DNA from: Pseudomonas sp. 14P_8.1_Bac3
Lineage (GTDB): Bacteria > Pseudomonadota > Gammaproteobacteria > Pseudomonadales > Pseudomonadaceae
Direction of reading: 5' to 3'
DNA: 64,000 bases
NCBI RefSeq assembly: GCF_025466085.1
Contig: NZ_JANLOD010000064.1
Coordinates: 1-64,000 of the forward strand
The notes below the pieces were generated by a model. It had not been told where the DNA came from. It worked only from the letters and a program-made list of their open reading frames with translations, and searched no databases. The translations under genes and the position numbers were made by a program. This document shows positions 53,572-61,442 of this stretch, piece by piece (the first letter of the stretch is position 1; each line of letters opens with the position of its first letter).

Positions 53572-54258
53572 TTACAACGTGGCCAACGCCCGCAGCCGCT
53601 CGGCATCGAGAATTTCGATCTCGCCATACTTCAGGTCCAGGATCCCCTGGCCCTGCAAGTCCTTGAGGATCTGGTTGGTGGTCTGGCGCGACAGCGACAG
53701 CATCGACGCCAACTGGTCCTGGGGCAGTTGCAGCGAACGCCGGGGTGGCTCGAGCTCACCGTAACCCGCCGCAATCAGCAGCAGGCGATGGGCCAAACGT
53801 GCCGGCGCCGGCATCAGGCTCAACTGCTCAAGGTTGATGAAGGTCAGCCGTAGCTTCTGACTCATCAGCAGCGCCAGCTGCCGCCAGTACAGCGGTTGTT
53901 CATCCAGCAGCGCCAACAGCGCGGTTTGCGGAATGTGCAACAGCACGCACTGACCCAGCCCGAACGCATCGTGGGTTCGCGGCTGACCGTCGAACAGGCA
54001 GATTTCGCCGAACCAATGCGGCGACTCCACCAGGCTCAGCAGCGCCTCCTTGCCCTGCTCGCTCACCGCGCCGATGCGCACCGCCCCTTCGAGCACCGCG
54101 TACAGGCCGCAGGGCGGATCGCCGCGCTTGAACAGGCGCTGCCCCGACGACAGACGCCGCACCTTGGCGGCGGCCAGCAGACTATTCTGAAAAGAGGTCG
54201 ATAAATGACTGAACCATTGCCCCGTCATCAGTCGCGAACGCCAAACCTGCATGTCCAT
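53572..54258 (-). CDS. Crp/Fnr-family regulator
   Basis: This 228-residue regulator has an N-terminal cyclic-nucleotide-like domain (LFKRGDPPCGLYAVLEGAVRIG, WFGEICLFDGQPRTHDAF). The C-terminal winged helix is LPQDQLASMLSLSRQTTNQILKDLQGQGILDLKYGEIEILD. It lacks the N-terminal Cys cluster of FNR, so it is not an iron-sulfur sensor. The ATG at 54258 follows CCAGGAG; reading further upstream enters REP sequence and the next gene. Confidence 0.88.
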   Translation of the reverse strand: MDMQVWRSRLMTGQWFSHLSTSFQNSLLAAAKVRRLSSGQRLFKRGDPPCGLYAVLEGAVRIGAVSEQGKEALLSLVESPHWFGEICLFDGQPRTHDAFGLGQCVLLHIPQTALLALLDEQPLYWRQLALLMSQKLRLTFINLEQLSLMPAPARLAHRLLLIAAGYGELEPPRRSLQLPQDQLASMLSLSRQTTNQILKDLQGQGILDLKYGEIEILDAERLRALATL

Positions 54259-54342
54259 CGAAACTCCTGGAAATTGTCGCCTGGCTGACAGAGCAAAAGG
54301 TGAACCCGGGGCATGATCAATCACCCTACAGGAGGAATAACA

Positions 54343-54861
54343 ATGAAAAGCCTCGTTGACCATCTCAGTCAATACGCCGCCTACCACCGTGACCCACGCA
54401 ATATCGCCAGCCACTTTATCGGTATTCCGCTGATTGTGGTGGCGGTGGCGGTGCTGCTGTCGCGGCCGCAATGGAGCGGTGGCTGGCTGTCGCCGGCGGT
54501 GCTGGTCTCCCTGGCATCGGCCTGGTTCTACCTGCGCCTGGAATTGCGCCTCGGGCTGTTGATGACGGTATTGCTCGGCCTGTGCGTTTGGGCTGGTCAG
54601 GTATTGGCGCAGCAAAGCACGCTGGTATGGCTGGCGAGCGGCATCGGGATGTTTGTGATCGGCTGGGCGATCCAGTTTGTCGGTCATCACTACGAAGGCC
54701 GCAAGCCGGCGTTTGTCGATGACGTGACCGGGTTGATCGTCGGGCCGTTGTTCGTGGTGGCGGAGCTGGCGTTTTTGCTGGGGATGCGCGGGGAGTTGAA
54801 AGAGCAGATCGAAGCGCGAGCGGGTGGGGTGCGGGTCAATCCGAATCGCGCCGCAGCGTAG
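54343..54861 (+). CDS. Mpo1-like (DUF962) membrane protein
   Basis: This 172-residue membrane protein matches the YGL010w/Mpo1 family, whose yeast member degrades 2-hydroxy fatty acids. The family His residues are in YAAYHRDPRNIASHFIGIPLIV and QFVGHHYEGRKPAFVDD. Four membrane segments are expected. AGGAGG (54330-54335) precedes the ATG at 54343. It diverges from the Crp-type gene. Confidence 0.85.
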   Translation: MKSLVDHLSQYAAYHRDPRNIASHFIGIPLIVVAVAVLLSRPQWSGGWLSPAVLVSLASAWFYLRLELRLGLLMTVLLGLCVWAGQVLAQQSTLVWLASGIGMFVIGWAIQFVGHHYEGRKPAFVDDVTGLIVGPLFVVAELAFLLGMRGELKEQIEARAGGVRVNPNRAAA

Positions 54862-54867
54862 ATCGCT

Positions 54868-54959
54868 TTCGCGGGCAAGCCCGCTCCCACAGTGGATCTG
54901 GTCGATCACACATTATGTGCACGACACTGTTCACTGTGGGAGCGGGCTTGCTCGCGAAG
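54868..54959. repeat. REPIN (GCGGGC family) before cysA end
   Basis: TTCGCGGGCAAGCCCGCTCC pairs with the inverted GGAGCGGGCTTGCTCGCGAA around a spacer of about 45 bases. It separates the Mpo1-like gene from the convergent cysA and may act as a shared terminator. Confidence 0.88.
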
Positions 54960-54968
54960 CTTTTGATC

Positions 54969-55958
54969 TTAGAGGCTGGCGACTTTCTGCCAGACCTTCG
55001 GCTTGAAGAACAATGTCTCGCCCTTCGCCAACCCGGTCAGGCTGTCGTGGTCCTTCACCACTTCAGCTTCGATCAGTTCGCTCTGGCCTTCGACCTTCAG
55101 CGTCACCCGCGTCGTCGCGCCCAGCGGACGAATATCCCGCACTTCGGCCGCGTGGTGATCTTCCAGTTCATGCCGCGACAGCGACACTTCGTGCGGACGG
55201 AACAGCACGTGATTGTCTTCGCCCAGGTGCAGACGGTTCGAGTCGCCAAGGAAGTGATAAACGAAATCGCTGGCCGGGTTCTCGTAGACATCGCCCGGTG
55301 AACCGATCTGCTCGATCACCCCTTTATTCATCACCACAATGCGATCGGCCACTTCCATCGCTTCTTCCTGGTCGTGGGTCACGAACACCGAGGTCAGGTT
55401 GATGTCTTCGTGCAGCCGCGCCAACCAGCGCCGCAACTCCTTGCGCACCTTGGCGTCGAGGGCGCCGAACGGTTCGTCGAGCAACAGGACCTTGGGCTCC
55501 ACCGCCAGGGCGCGGGCCAAGGCAATACGCTGGCGCTGGCCACCGGAGAGTTGTTCCGGGTAACGATCCGACAGCCAGTCCAGTTGCACCATGTTCAGCA
55601 ACTCGTGGACCTTCACGGCGATCTGGCTTTCAGTCGGGCGCTGGTTTTTCGGTTTCATGCGCAGGCCGAACGCGACGTTGTCGAACACCGTCATGTGGCG
55701 GAACAACGCGTAGTGCTGGAACACGAACCCGACGTTGCGATCGCGCACGTCGTGCCCGGAGACGTCTTCACCGTGGAACACGATGCTGCCCTGATCCGGG
55801 GTTTCCAGGCCGGCGATGATCCGCAGCAGCGTGGTCTTGCCGCAGCCCGACGGGCCAAGCAGGGCCACGAGTTCGCCGCTCTGAATGTCCAGGCTGATGT
55901 TGTCCAGCGCCTTGAACGCATTGAAATTCTTGCTGACGTTACGCACTTCGATCGACAT
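54969..55958 (-). CDS. cysA: Sulfate/thiosulfate ABC transporter ATPase
   Basis: This 329-residue ATPase drives sulfate import. It shows Walker A GPSGCGKTT near residue 35, the CysA stretch DVRDRNVGFVFQHYALF, the signature LSGGQRQRIALARAL and Walker B VLLLDEPFGALDAK. A C-terminal regulatory domain from about 240 includes VLFRPHEVSLSRHE. It is last in oscA-sbp-cysT-cysW-cysA. Confidence 0.96.
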   Translation of the reverse strand: MSIEVRNVSKNFNAFKALDNISLDIQSGELVALLGPSGCGKTTLLRIIAGLETPDQGSIVFHGEDVSGHDVRDRNVGFVFQHYALFRHMTVFDNVAFGLRMKPKNQRPTESQIAVKVHELLNMVQLDWLSDRYPEQLSGGQRQRIALARALAVEPKVLLLDEPFGALDAKVRKELRRWLARLHEDINLTSVFVTHDQEEAMEVADRIVVMNKGVIEQIGSPGDVYENPASDFVYHFLGDSNRLHLGEDNHVLFRPHEVSLSRHELEDHHAAEVRDIRPLGATTRVTLKVEGQSELIEAEVVKDHDSLTGLAKGETLFFKPKVWQKVASL

Positions 55959-55961
55959 GAA

Positions 55962-56834
55962 TTATTCCTCCGCGGCGCTGGCGCGCAGGCGGTTAATACG
56001 GTTTTCGCTCCACTGCTTGAGCAGCAGGATGAAGAGCGCCAGGATCAGCAACAGGCTCGCCACGGCGAACGCGGCCACGTGGTTGTATTCGTTGTAGAGG
56101 ATCTCGACGTGCAGCGGCAAGGTGTTGGTCACCCCGCGAATGTGCCCGGAAACCACCGACACCGCACCGAACTCACCCATCGCACGGGCCGTACACAGCA
56201 CCACGCCATAGATCAGGCCCCATTTGATATTGGGAACGGTGACGTGCCAGAACATCTGCCAACCATTGGCACCCAGCAGGCGCGCGGCCTCTTCTTCCTG
56301 AGTGCCTTGTTCCTGCATCAGCGGGATCAGTTCGCGTGCCACGAACGGCACCGTGACGAAAATCGTCGCCAGCACGATGCCCGGCAAGGCGAAGACAATC
56401 TGAATGTCGTGATCCTGCAACCACGGCCCGAACAGGCCCTGGGCGCCGAACATCAGCACGTAGACCAGGCCCGCGATCACCGGCGACACCGAGAACGGCA
56501 GGTCGATCAGCGTCACCAGCATGCTCTTGCCGCGAAACGAGTACTTGCTCACGCACCATGCGGCACTGACGCCGAACACCAGGTTCAACGGTACCGAGAT
56601 CAGCACGGCGAACACCGTGAGTTTCAACGCGGACAGCGCGTCCGGCTCAAAGATCGCGGTGAAGAACGCGCCCAGGCCGTTTTTCAGGCCCTGAGAGACA
56701 ACGATGAAGAGCGGCAGTAGCAAGAACAAAATGAAGACCAGCCAGCACAGGCCGATCAGCACCCGCCGCGAAGTCGCACTGCCACGGCGGGCAGCGTTGG
56801 CCGAAGAGGCGGCCGCAATAGACGATTGGGACAT
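55962..56834 (-). CDS. cysW: Sulfate ABC transporter permease CysW
   Basis: This 290-residue permease has about six helices, with an N-terminal cytoplasmic stretch of about 25 residues. The coupling loop is EEEAARLLGANGWQMFWHVTVPNIKWGLIYG near 180. Together with CysT it forms the membrane pore. It sits three bases before cysA. Confidence 0.95.
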   Translation of the reverse strand: MSQSSIAAASSANAARRGSATSRRVLIGLCWLVFILFLLLPLFIVVSQGLKNGLGAFFTAIFEPDALSALKLTVFAVLISVPLNLVFGVSAAWCVSKYSFRGKSMLVTLIDLPFSVSPVIAGLVYVLMFGAQGLFGPWLQDHDIQIVFALPGIVLATIFVTVPFVARELIPLMQEQGTQEEEAARLLGANGWQMFWHVTVPNIKWGLIYGVVLCTARAMGEFGAVSVVSGHIRGVTNTLPLHVEILYNEYNHVAAFAVASLLLILALFILLLKQWSENRINRLRASAAEE

Positions 56835-56847
56835 GGTTCGCGCCTCC

Positions 56848-57666
56848 TTATGGGGTTTCGATGCGGCGTTGCAGCAAGTTGATCAGCAGCAACAGGACGA
56901 AGGAAACCACCAGCATCAGTACACCAATGGAGGTAGCGCCGGTGTAATCGTACTGGTCCAGCTTGACCATGATCAGCAGTGGCAGGATCTCGGTTTTCAT
57001 TGGCATGTTGCCGGCAATGAAAATCACCGAGCCGTACTCGCCGACCCCGCGGGCAAAGGCCAACGCGAAACCGGTCAACCAGGCGGGCAGCAACGCGGGC
57101 ACCAGGATATGCCGGAAAACCTGCAACGGCTTGGCACCGAGACAGGCCGCCGCTTCCTCCACTTCACGAGGGATATCGGCCAATACCGGCTGTACCGTAC
57201 GTACCACGAATGGCAGCGTGACAAACGTCAGCGCCAGCGTGATACCGAGGGGGGTATACGCGATCTTGAAGCCCAGGTCCGCCGCGAACTGCCCTACCAG
57301 ACCGGTCGGGGTGTACAACGCGGTCAACGCGATACCGGCCACGGCCGTGGGCAACGCGAAGGGCAAGTCGATCATCGCATCGATGACCTTGCGACCGGGG
57401 AAGGTGTAGCGCACCAGCACCCAGGCCAACAGCGTGCCGATGATGCCGTTGATGATCGCGGCGTACAGCGCAGTACCGAAGCTCAGCTTCAACGCCGCCA
57501 GCACGCGAGGCGCCGAGATGATCGCCCAGAACTGATCCCAGGTGAGTTGAGCGGCGTGCACGAACATCGCCGCCAATGGAATGAGCACAATCAGGCTGAG
57601 GTACACCAAGGTGTAGCCCAGCGTCAGCCCGAAGCCGGGTATGACGGGGGAGATACGACGCGACAT
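56848..57666 (-). CDS. cysT: Sulfate ABC transporter permease CysT
   Basis: This 272-residue permease starts MSRRISPVIPGFGLTLGYTLVYLSLIVLIPL, typical of CysT (CysU). The coupling loop is EEAAACLGAKPLQVFRHILVPALLPAW near 165. It is 13 bases upstream of cysW. Confidence 0.95.
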   Translation of the reverse strand: MSRRISPVIPGFGLTLGYTLVYLSLIVLIPLAAMFVHAAQLTWDQFWAIISAPRVLAALKLSFGTALYAAIINGIIGTLLAWVLVRYTFPGRKVIDAMIDLPFALPTAVAGIALTALYTPTGLVGQFAADLGFKIAYTPLGITLALTFVTLPFVVRTVQPVLADIPREVEEAAACLGAKPLQVFRHILVPALLPAWLTGFALAFARGVGEYGSVIFIAGNMPMKTEILPLLIMVKLDQYDYTGATSIGVLMLVVSFVLLLLINLLQRRIETP

Positions 57667-57705
57667 AAAAGTCCTTGGTTAAAAAAGCGATCCGCTAAAC
57701 GCATC

Positions 57706-57796
57706 ATGTGGGAGCGGGCTTGCTCGCGAAGACGTTATACCAGCCGACATTTACGTCGTCTGGTACACCGCTTTCGCGAGCAAGCCCGCTCCCACA
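57706..57796. repeat. REPIN (GCGGGC family) between sbp and cysT
   Basis: GTGGGAGCGGGCTTGCTCGC and its inverse flank a spacer with its own short stem (CCAGCCGAC to GTCGTCTGG). Inside the sulfate operon it may allow high sbp mRNA relative to the membrane genes. Confidence 0.9.
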
Positions 57797-57840
57797 CGGT
57801 ACGCGCCCAGCATAAGGCCCGTGGTATGGCTTGAGTCAGA

Positions 57841-58854
57841 TTACTGCGCTTGGTAGATCTGGTCGAACACGCCACCGTCATTGAAGAATTTCGGTTGCGC
57901 GGTTTTCCAGCCGCCGAAGTCCTTGTCGATGGTCACCAGCTCCAGTTTCGGGAACTGATTGGCGTACTTCGCGGCCACGTCCTTGTCACGTGGGCGGTAG
58001 AAGTTTTTCGCGGCAATTTCCTGGCCGGCCGGGCTGTACAAGTGCTTGAGGTACGCTTCGGCGATCTCGGTGTTGCCCTTTTTCTCGGCGTTCTTGTCGA
58101 CCACAGCCACTGGCGGCTCGGCGAGGATCGACAGCGAAGGCACAACGATGTCGAACTTGTCAGCGCCGCCGTCTTCCTTCAAGGCCAGGAAGGCTTCGTT
58201 TTCCCAGGCCAGCAACACGTCACCCTGACCGTTGTTGACGAAAGTGATGGTCGAACCGCGAGCGCCGGTATCCAGCACAGGCACGTGCTTGAACAGGGTT
58301 TGCACGTATTCCTTGGCCTTGGCTTCGCTGCCGCCGTTGGCTTTCAGGCCATAGGCCCAGGCCGCCAGGAAGTTCCAGCGTGCGCCACCGGAGGTTTTCG
58401 GGTTCGGGGTAATCACCGAGACGTCGTTCTTGACCAGGTCGCCCCAGTCCTTGATACCTTTCGGGTTGCCTTTACGCACCAGGAACACGATGGTCGAGGT
58501 GTAAGGCGTGCTCGCATCCGGCAGGCGTTTCTGCCAGTCAGCCGGCAGGGTTTTGCCGAGCTTGGCGATTTCGTCGATGTCACCGGCCAGCGCCAGGGTC
58601 ACCACGTCAGCACGCAAACCGTCGATCACCGCACGGCCCTGCTTGCCCGAACCACCGTGGGACTGCTGGATTTTCACCGTGTCGCCCGCGTGATCTTTTT
58701 GCCAGAACTTGACGAACTCGGCGTTGTAATCCTGGTACAGCTCACGGGTCGGGTCGTACGAAACGTTGAGCAGTTCGTAATCCTTGGCAACCGCGGACCC
58801 CGCAAAAAGGGCACTGGCCAGGGCGGCCAAAGCGAAATGACGAATCGACGACAT
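57841..58854 (-). CDS. sbp: Periplasmic sulfate-binding protein
   Basis: This 337-residue protein captures sulfate for CysTWA. The signal peptide ends near GSAVAKD (residue 24). Family segments are NVSYDPTRELYQDYNAEF, QSHGGSGKQGRAVIDGLRADVVTLAL and NPKTSGGARWNFLAAW. It lies after oscA and before cysT, as in PA0283. Confidence 0.96.
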   Translation of the reverse strand: MSSIRHFALAALASALFAGSAVAKDYELLNVSYDPTRELYQDYNAEFVKFWQKDHAGDTVKIQQSHGGSGKQGRAVIDGLRADVVTLALAGDIDEIAKLGKTLPADWQKRLPDASTPYTSTIVFLVRKGNPKGIKDWGDLVKNDVSVITPNPKTSGGARWNFLAAWAYGLKANGGSEAKAKEYVQTLFKHVPVLDTGARGSTITFVNNGQGDVLLAWENEAFLALKEDGGADKFDIVVPSLSILAEPPVAVVDKNAEKKGNTEIAEAYLKHLYSPAGQEIAAKNFYRPRDKDVAAKYANQFPKLELVTIDKDFGGWKTAQPKFFNDGGVFDQIYQAQ

Positions 58855-58923
58855 GGTGAAAGCTCCTGGAATTCTTAGTGTGTTGGCTTTTTTTATGGTG
58901 GCGGGAAGCGGGTTGCCGACGGC

Positions 58924-59106
58924 TTAGCTCGGCTTGTTGCTGGGGTTCTGCAAACGGAATTTTTCCTTGCGTTCGATCTGCACCACCTGGGCGTTATGCA
59001 CAGTGATTTCTACGGCGCCGAACCGCAGGTCGCGCAACGCGCTCTGGATCTCACGCAAGATAGTGGCTTCGTCTTGACCGTCAACGCTACGTAGGGATGC
59101 GCTCAT
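58924..59106 (-). CDS. oscA: OscA (DUF2292) sulfur-starvation protein
   Basis: This 60-residue cytosolic protein contains the DUF2292 core AILREIQSALRDLRFGAVEITVHNAQVVQIERKEKFR type (read from about residue 14 to 50). In other pseudomonads OscA is needed for growth on organosulfur sources and for chromate tolerance. The ATG at 59106 follows AAGGAG. It lies just upstream of sbp, matching PA0284. Confidence 0.9.
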   Translation of the reverse strand: MSASLRSVDGQDEATILREIQSALRDLRFGAVEITVHNAQVVQIERKEKFRLQNPSNKPS

Positions 59107-59189
59107 GGTGCTGCTCCTTCGACTGAGAGGTTGCCTGGCAGTGTCCGGCACTGCTTGCGGCGTGAGGCCAATAGTAGATAGGTGCGGAT

Positions 59190-59214
59190 ATTCTTAAAAA
59201 GACTATTTAAGAAT
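59190..59214. promoter_or_regulatory. AT-rich palindrome upstream of oscA-sbp-cysTWA
   Basis: A perfect 9-base inverted repeat, ATTCTTAAA (59190-59198) and TTTAAGAAT (59206-59214), has a 7-base spacer. It shares the 9-7-9 geometry with the dyad upstream of the cystine transporter. It is a candidate CysB-type site. Confidence 0.5.
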
Positions 59215-59264
59215 GTTTATATAACTAAATGAAATTGTCTGTGTGGACGAGGATTTACGCGCCA

Positions 59265-59377
59265 CTCGACCCTTGAAGGGTCGAGCGTGCTCACGATGGA
59301 TGTGAACGTTTTGACGGGGACTTTCCGAGGAACGCAGTGTCCGGGCGTTTTTCGCGAGCAAGCTCGCTCCTACGGGG
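59265..59377. repeat. Degenerate REPIN and tight palindrome
   Basis: CTCGACCCTT / AAGGGTCGAG (59265-59285) is a tight palindrome. It merges with a degenerate REP left arm (TCGAGCGTGCTCACGATGG). An intact right arm GCGAGCAAGCTCGCTCCTAC follows at 59353-59372. Confidence 0.7.
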
Positions 59378-59381
59378 GATT

Positions 59382-61310
59382 TCAAGCGATCGGATTGCGC
59401 ATCCAGTCCAGCTGTTCGGCCGGCACCGGCCGGCCGAACCAGTAACCCTGGCCCAAATCGCAACGCTGCTCGAAGAGGAACGCTGCCTGCTCAGCCTGTT
59501 CGATGCCCTCGGCATGCACCTGCATTCCCATGCTCTGCGCCAGGGCGATAATCACCCGCACGATGGCCCCATCGTCGTCATCCCACGGGAGCCCCGCCAC
59601 GAAACCCTGATCGATCTTGAGCTTCTGCACCGGCAAACGCTTGAGCCGCAGCAGCGACGAGTACCCCGTGCCGAAATCATCGATGGCCAGCCGCACGCCG
59701 AGTTCGCGCAGGCGATGCATTTGCTCCAATGCCACTTCCGGATCGTCCATGACCGCGCTTTCGGTCACTTCCAGCTCCAGACAGGCCGGATCCAGCCCGG
59801 TTTCGTGCAGCACCTGCGCCACCTGCTGATACAACTCACGGCGGGCAAACAAGCGCGACGACACATTCACCGCGACAAACGACAACGCCACCCCGGCCTG
59901 CTGCCATTGACACATCTGCTGGCAGGCGTGGCGCATCACCCAGGCATCGACCTCGGCGATCAACCCGGTGCGCTCGGCGATGGGAATGAATTCCGCAGGC
60001 GACACCAGCCCCCGCTGCGGATGCTCCCAACGCACCAGCGCCTCAACCCCCACCATGCGACGGCTCTTGAGGTCGTGAACCGGCTGGTAAAACACCCGCA
60101 ACTCCTGCTGTTCCAACGCCCGGCGTAACTCGGAGGCAGTCTCGACGCGCTGCTGCGCGTGGGCGGTCAACTCTTCGGTGTACAGGGCGTAGCCGTCGCG
60201 GCCAGCGCTTTTAGCCTTGAACAAGGCCGAGTCGGCGTTGCGCAGCAGCTGTTCGGCGCTCAAGGCATCGCCGGGGAACAGGCTGATGCCGATGCTGGCG
60301 TTGATGAACAACTGATGCCCGTCGATAGAGAAAGGCTCGCGCATACCATCAACGATGCGCTGGGCCAGCGCCGCGGCGTGCACCAGCTGTGGACAACTTT
60401 CCGCCAGCACGGCGAACTCGTCACCGCCCAGCCGGGCCAGGGTGATGCCCGGGCCGAACAGGGCTTTCAAACGCTCGGACACCGCCTTGAGCAATTGGTC
60501 ACCGATGGTGTGGCCGAGGCTGTCGTTGATCATCTTGAAGTGGTCCAGATCGATCAGCAGCAACGCGCACCCGCGCTTGTGGAGCTGCGCCGACGCCAGC
60601 GCCTGCTGCGCGCGGTCAGTGAACAGCAGGCGGTTGGGCAGATCGGTCAGTGGATCGTGGTGGGCCAGGTACTTGAGTTCATGCTCGGAATCCTTGATCG
60701 CGCTGATGTCGGAGAACACCGCGACGTAATGACTGAGCTGGCCCTGGTCGTCGTGAATCAGGCGGATGGTCTGCCATTGCGGATAGATTTCGCCGCTCTT
60801 GCGGCGGTTCCAGATTTCGCCGCTCCATTCGCCGCAGCCATTCAGTGTCGCGAACATTGCCTGGTAAAACGCCGTCGGGTGGCGGCCGGACTTGAACAGG
60901 CTGGGCTGCCGCCCCAGAACCTCTTCAGACTGATAGCCGGTGATTTCGATGAACGCCCGGTTCACATGGACGATCACCCCTTCGCGGTCGGTGACCAGCA
61001 CGCCTTCGCGGGTGCAGTCGAACACCGCGGCCGCCTGACGCAACCGCTCGCGATCCACATGGCGCTCACGCAATTTGGCGCCGATGCCAAGGCAGCGGAG
61101 CAATCGCGCGCGGGCGATGAAGATCAAACCGGCGCTCAGCAGGACCCAGGCGTAACCGTTGATCAGTTGCCATCGCAGTAGCTCGTCGGAGCTATCGAAG
61201 AAACTGTTCATTAAATAACCACTGAACTGCAGCCAGACAACGGATAACAACAGATAAAGCAGCGCTGCACGCAATGCGTCGCGATAGGTGGCAGACATTC
61301 GGCCGTCCAT
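59382..61310 (-). CDS. PAS-GGDEF-EAL c-di-GMP enzyme (PipA-like)
   Basis: This 642-residue membrane protein has two N-terminal helices (about 12-33 and 48-68), a PAS domain (about 90-210) and GGDEF with intact RLGGDEF near 300. The EAL domain is intact: EALVRW, ELEVTESAVMDD, IDDFGTGYSSL, KIDQGF and HAEGIE. All EAL catalytic residues are present, so phosphodiesterase activity is expected. The segment before GGDEF (GPGI) is not an RxxD inhibitory site. Its place next to oscA and desA matches PA0285, called PipA. Confidence 0.88.
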   Translation of the reverse strand: MDGRMSATYRDALRAALLYLLLSVVWLQFSGYLMNSFFDSSDELLRWQLINGYAWVLLSAGLIFIARARLLRCLGIGAKLRERHVDRERLRQAAAVFDCTREGVLVTDREGVIVHVNRAFIEITGYQSEEVLGRQPSLFKSGRHPTAFYQAMFATLNGCGEWSGEIWNRRKSGEIYPQWQTIRLIHDDQGQLSHYVAVFSDISAIKDSEHELKYLAHHDPLTDLPNRLLFTDRAQQALASAQLHKRGCALLLIDLDHFKMINDSLGHTIGDQLLKAVSERLKALFGPGITLARLGGDEFAVLAESCPQLVHAAALAQRIVDGMREPFSIDGHQLFINASIGISLFPGDALSAEQLLRNADSALFKAKSAGRDGYALYTEELTAHAQQRVETASELRRALEQQELRVFYQPVHDLKSRRMVGVEALVRWEHPQRGLVSPAEFIPIAERTGLIAEVDAWVMRHACQQMCQWQQAGVALSFVAVNVSSRLFARRELYQQVAQVLHETGLDPACLELEVTESAVMDDPEVALEQMHRLRELGVRLAIDDFGTGYSSLLRLKRLPVQKLKIDQGFVAGLPWDDDDGAIVRVIIALAQSMGMQVHAEGIEQAEQAAFLFEQRCDLGQGYWFGRPVPAEQLDWMRNPIA

Positions 61311-61442
61311 GTCCCTAAAAAAGGGGTGGAATTATAGGTTAAGAAACATCCCGCCACTCATATCTGAAAGGGCGACTGGTTTTATCCGTGGGCTTGGTGA
61401 TAATGCAACGGCTGTTTTTTCTTTTTGAGGGCCCTATAGCCT

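Noticed and set aside
54259..54909. Upstream extension of the Crp-type gene
   Set aside because: The extra codons run antisense through the Mpo1-like gene and a REP element; the ATG at 54258 has a good RBS.
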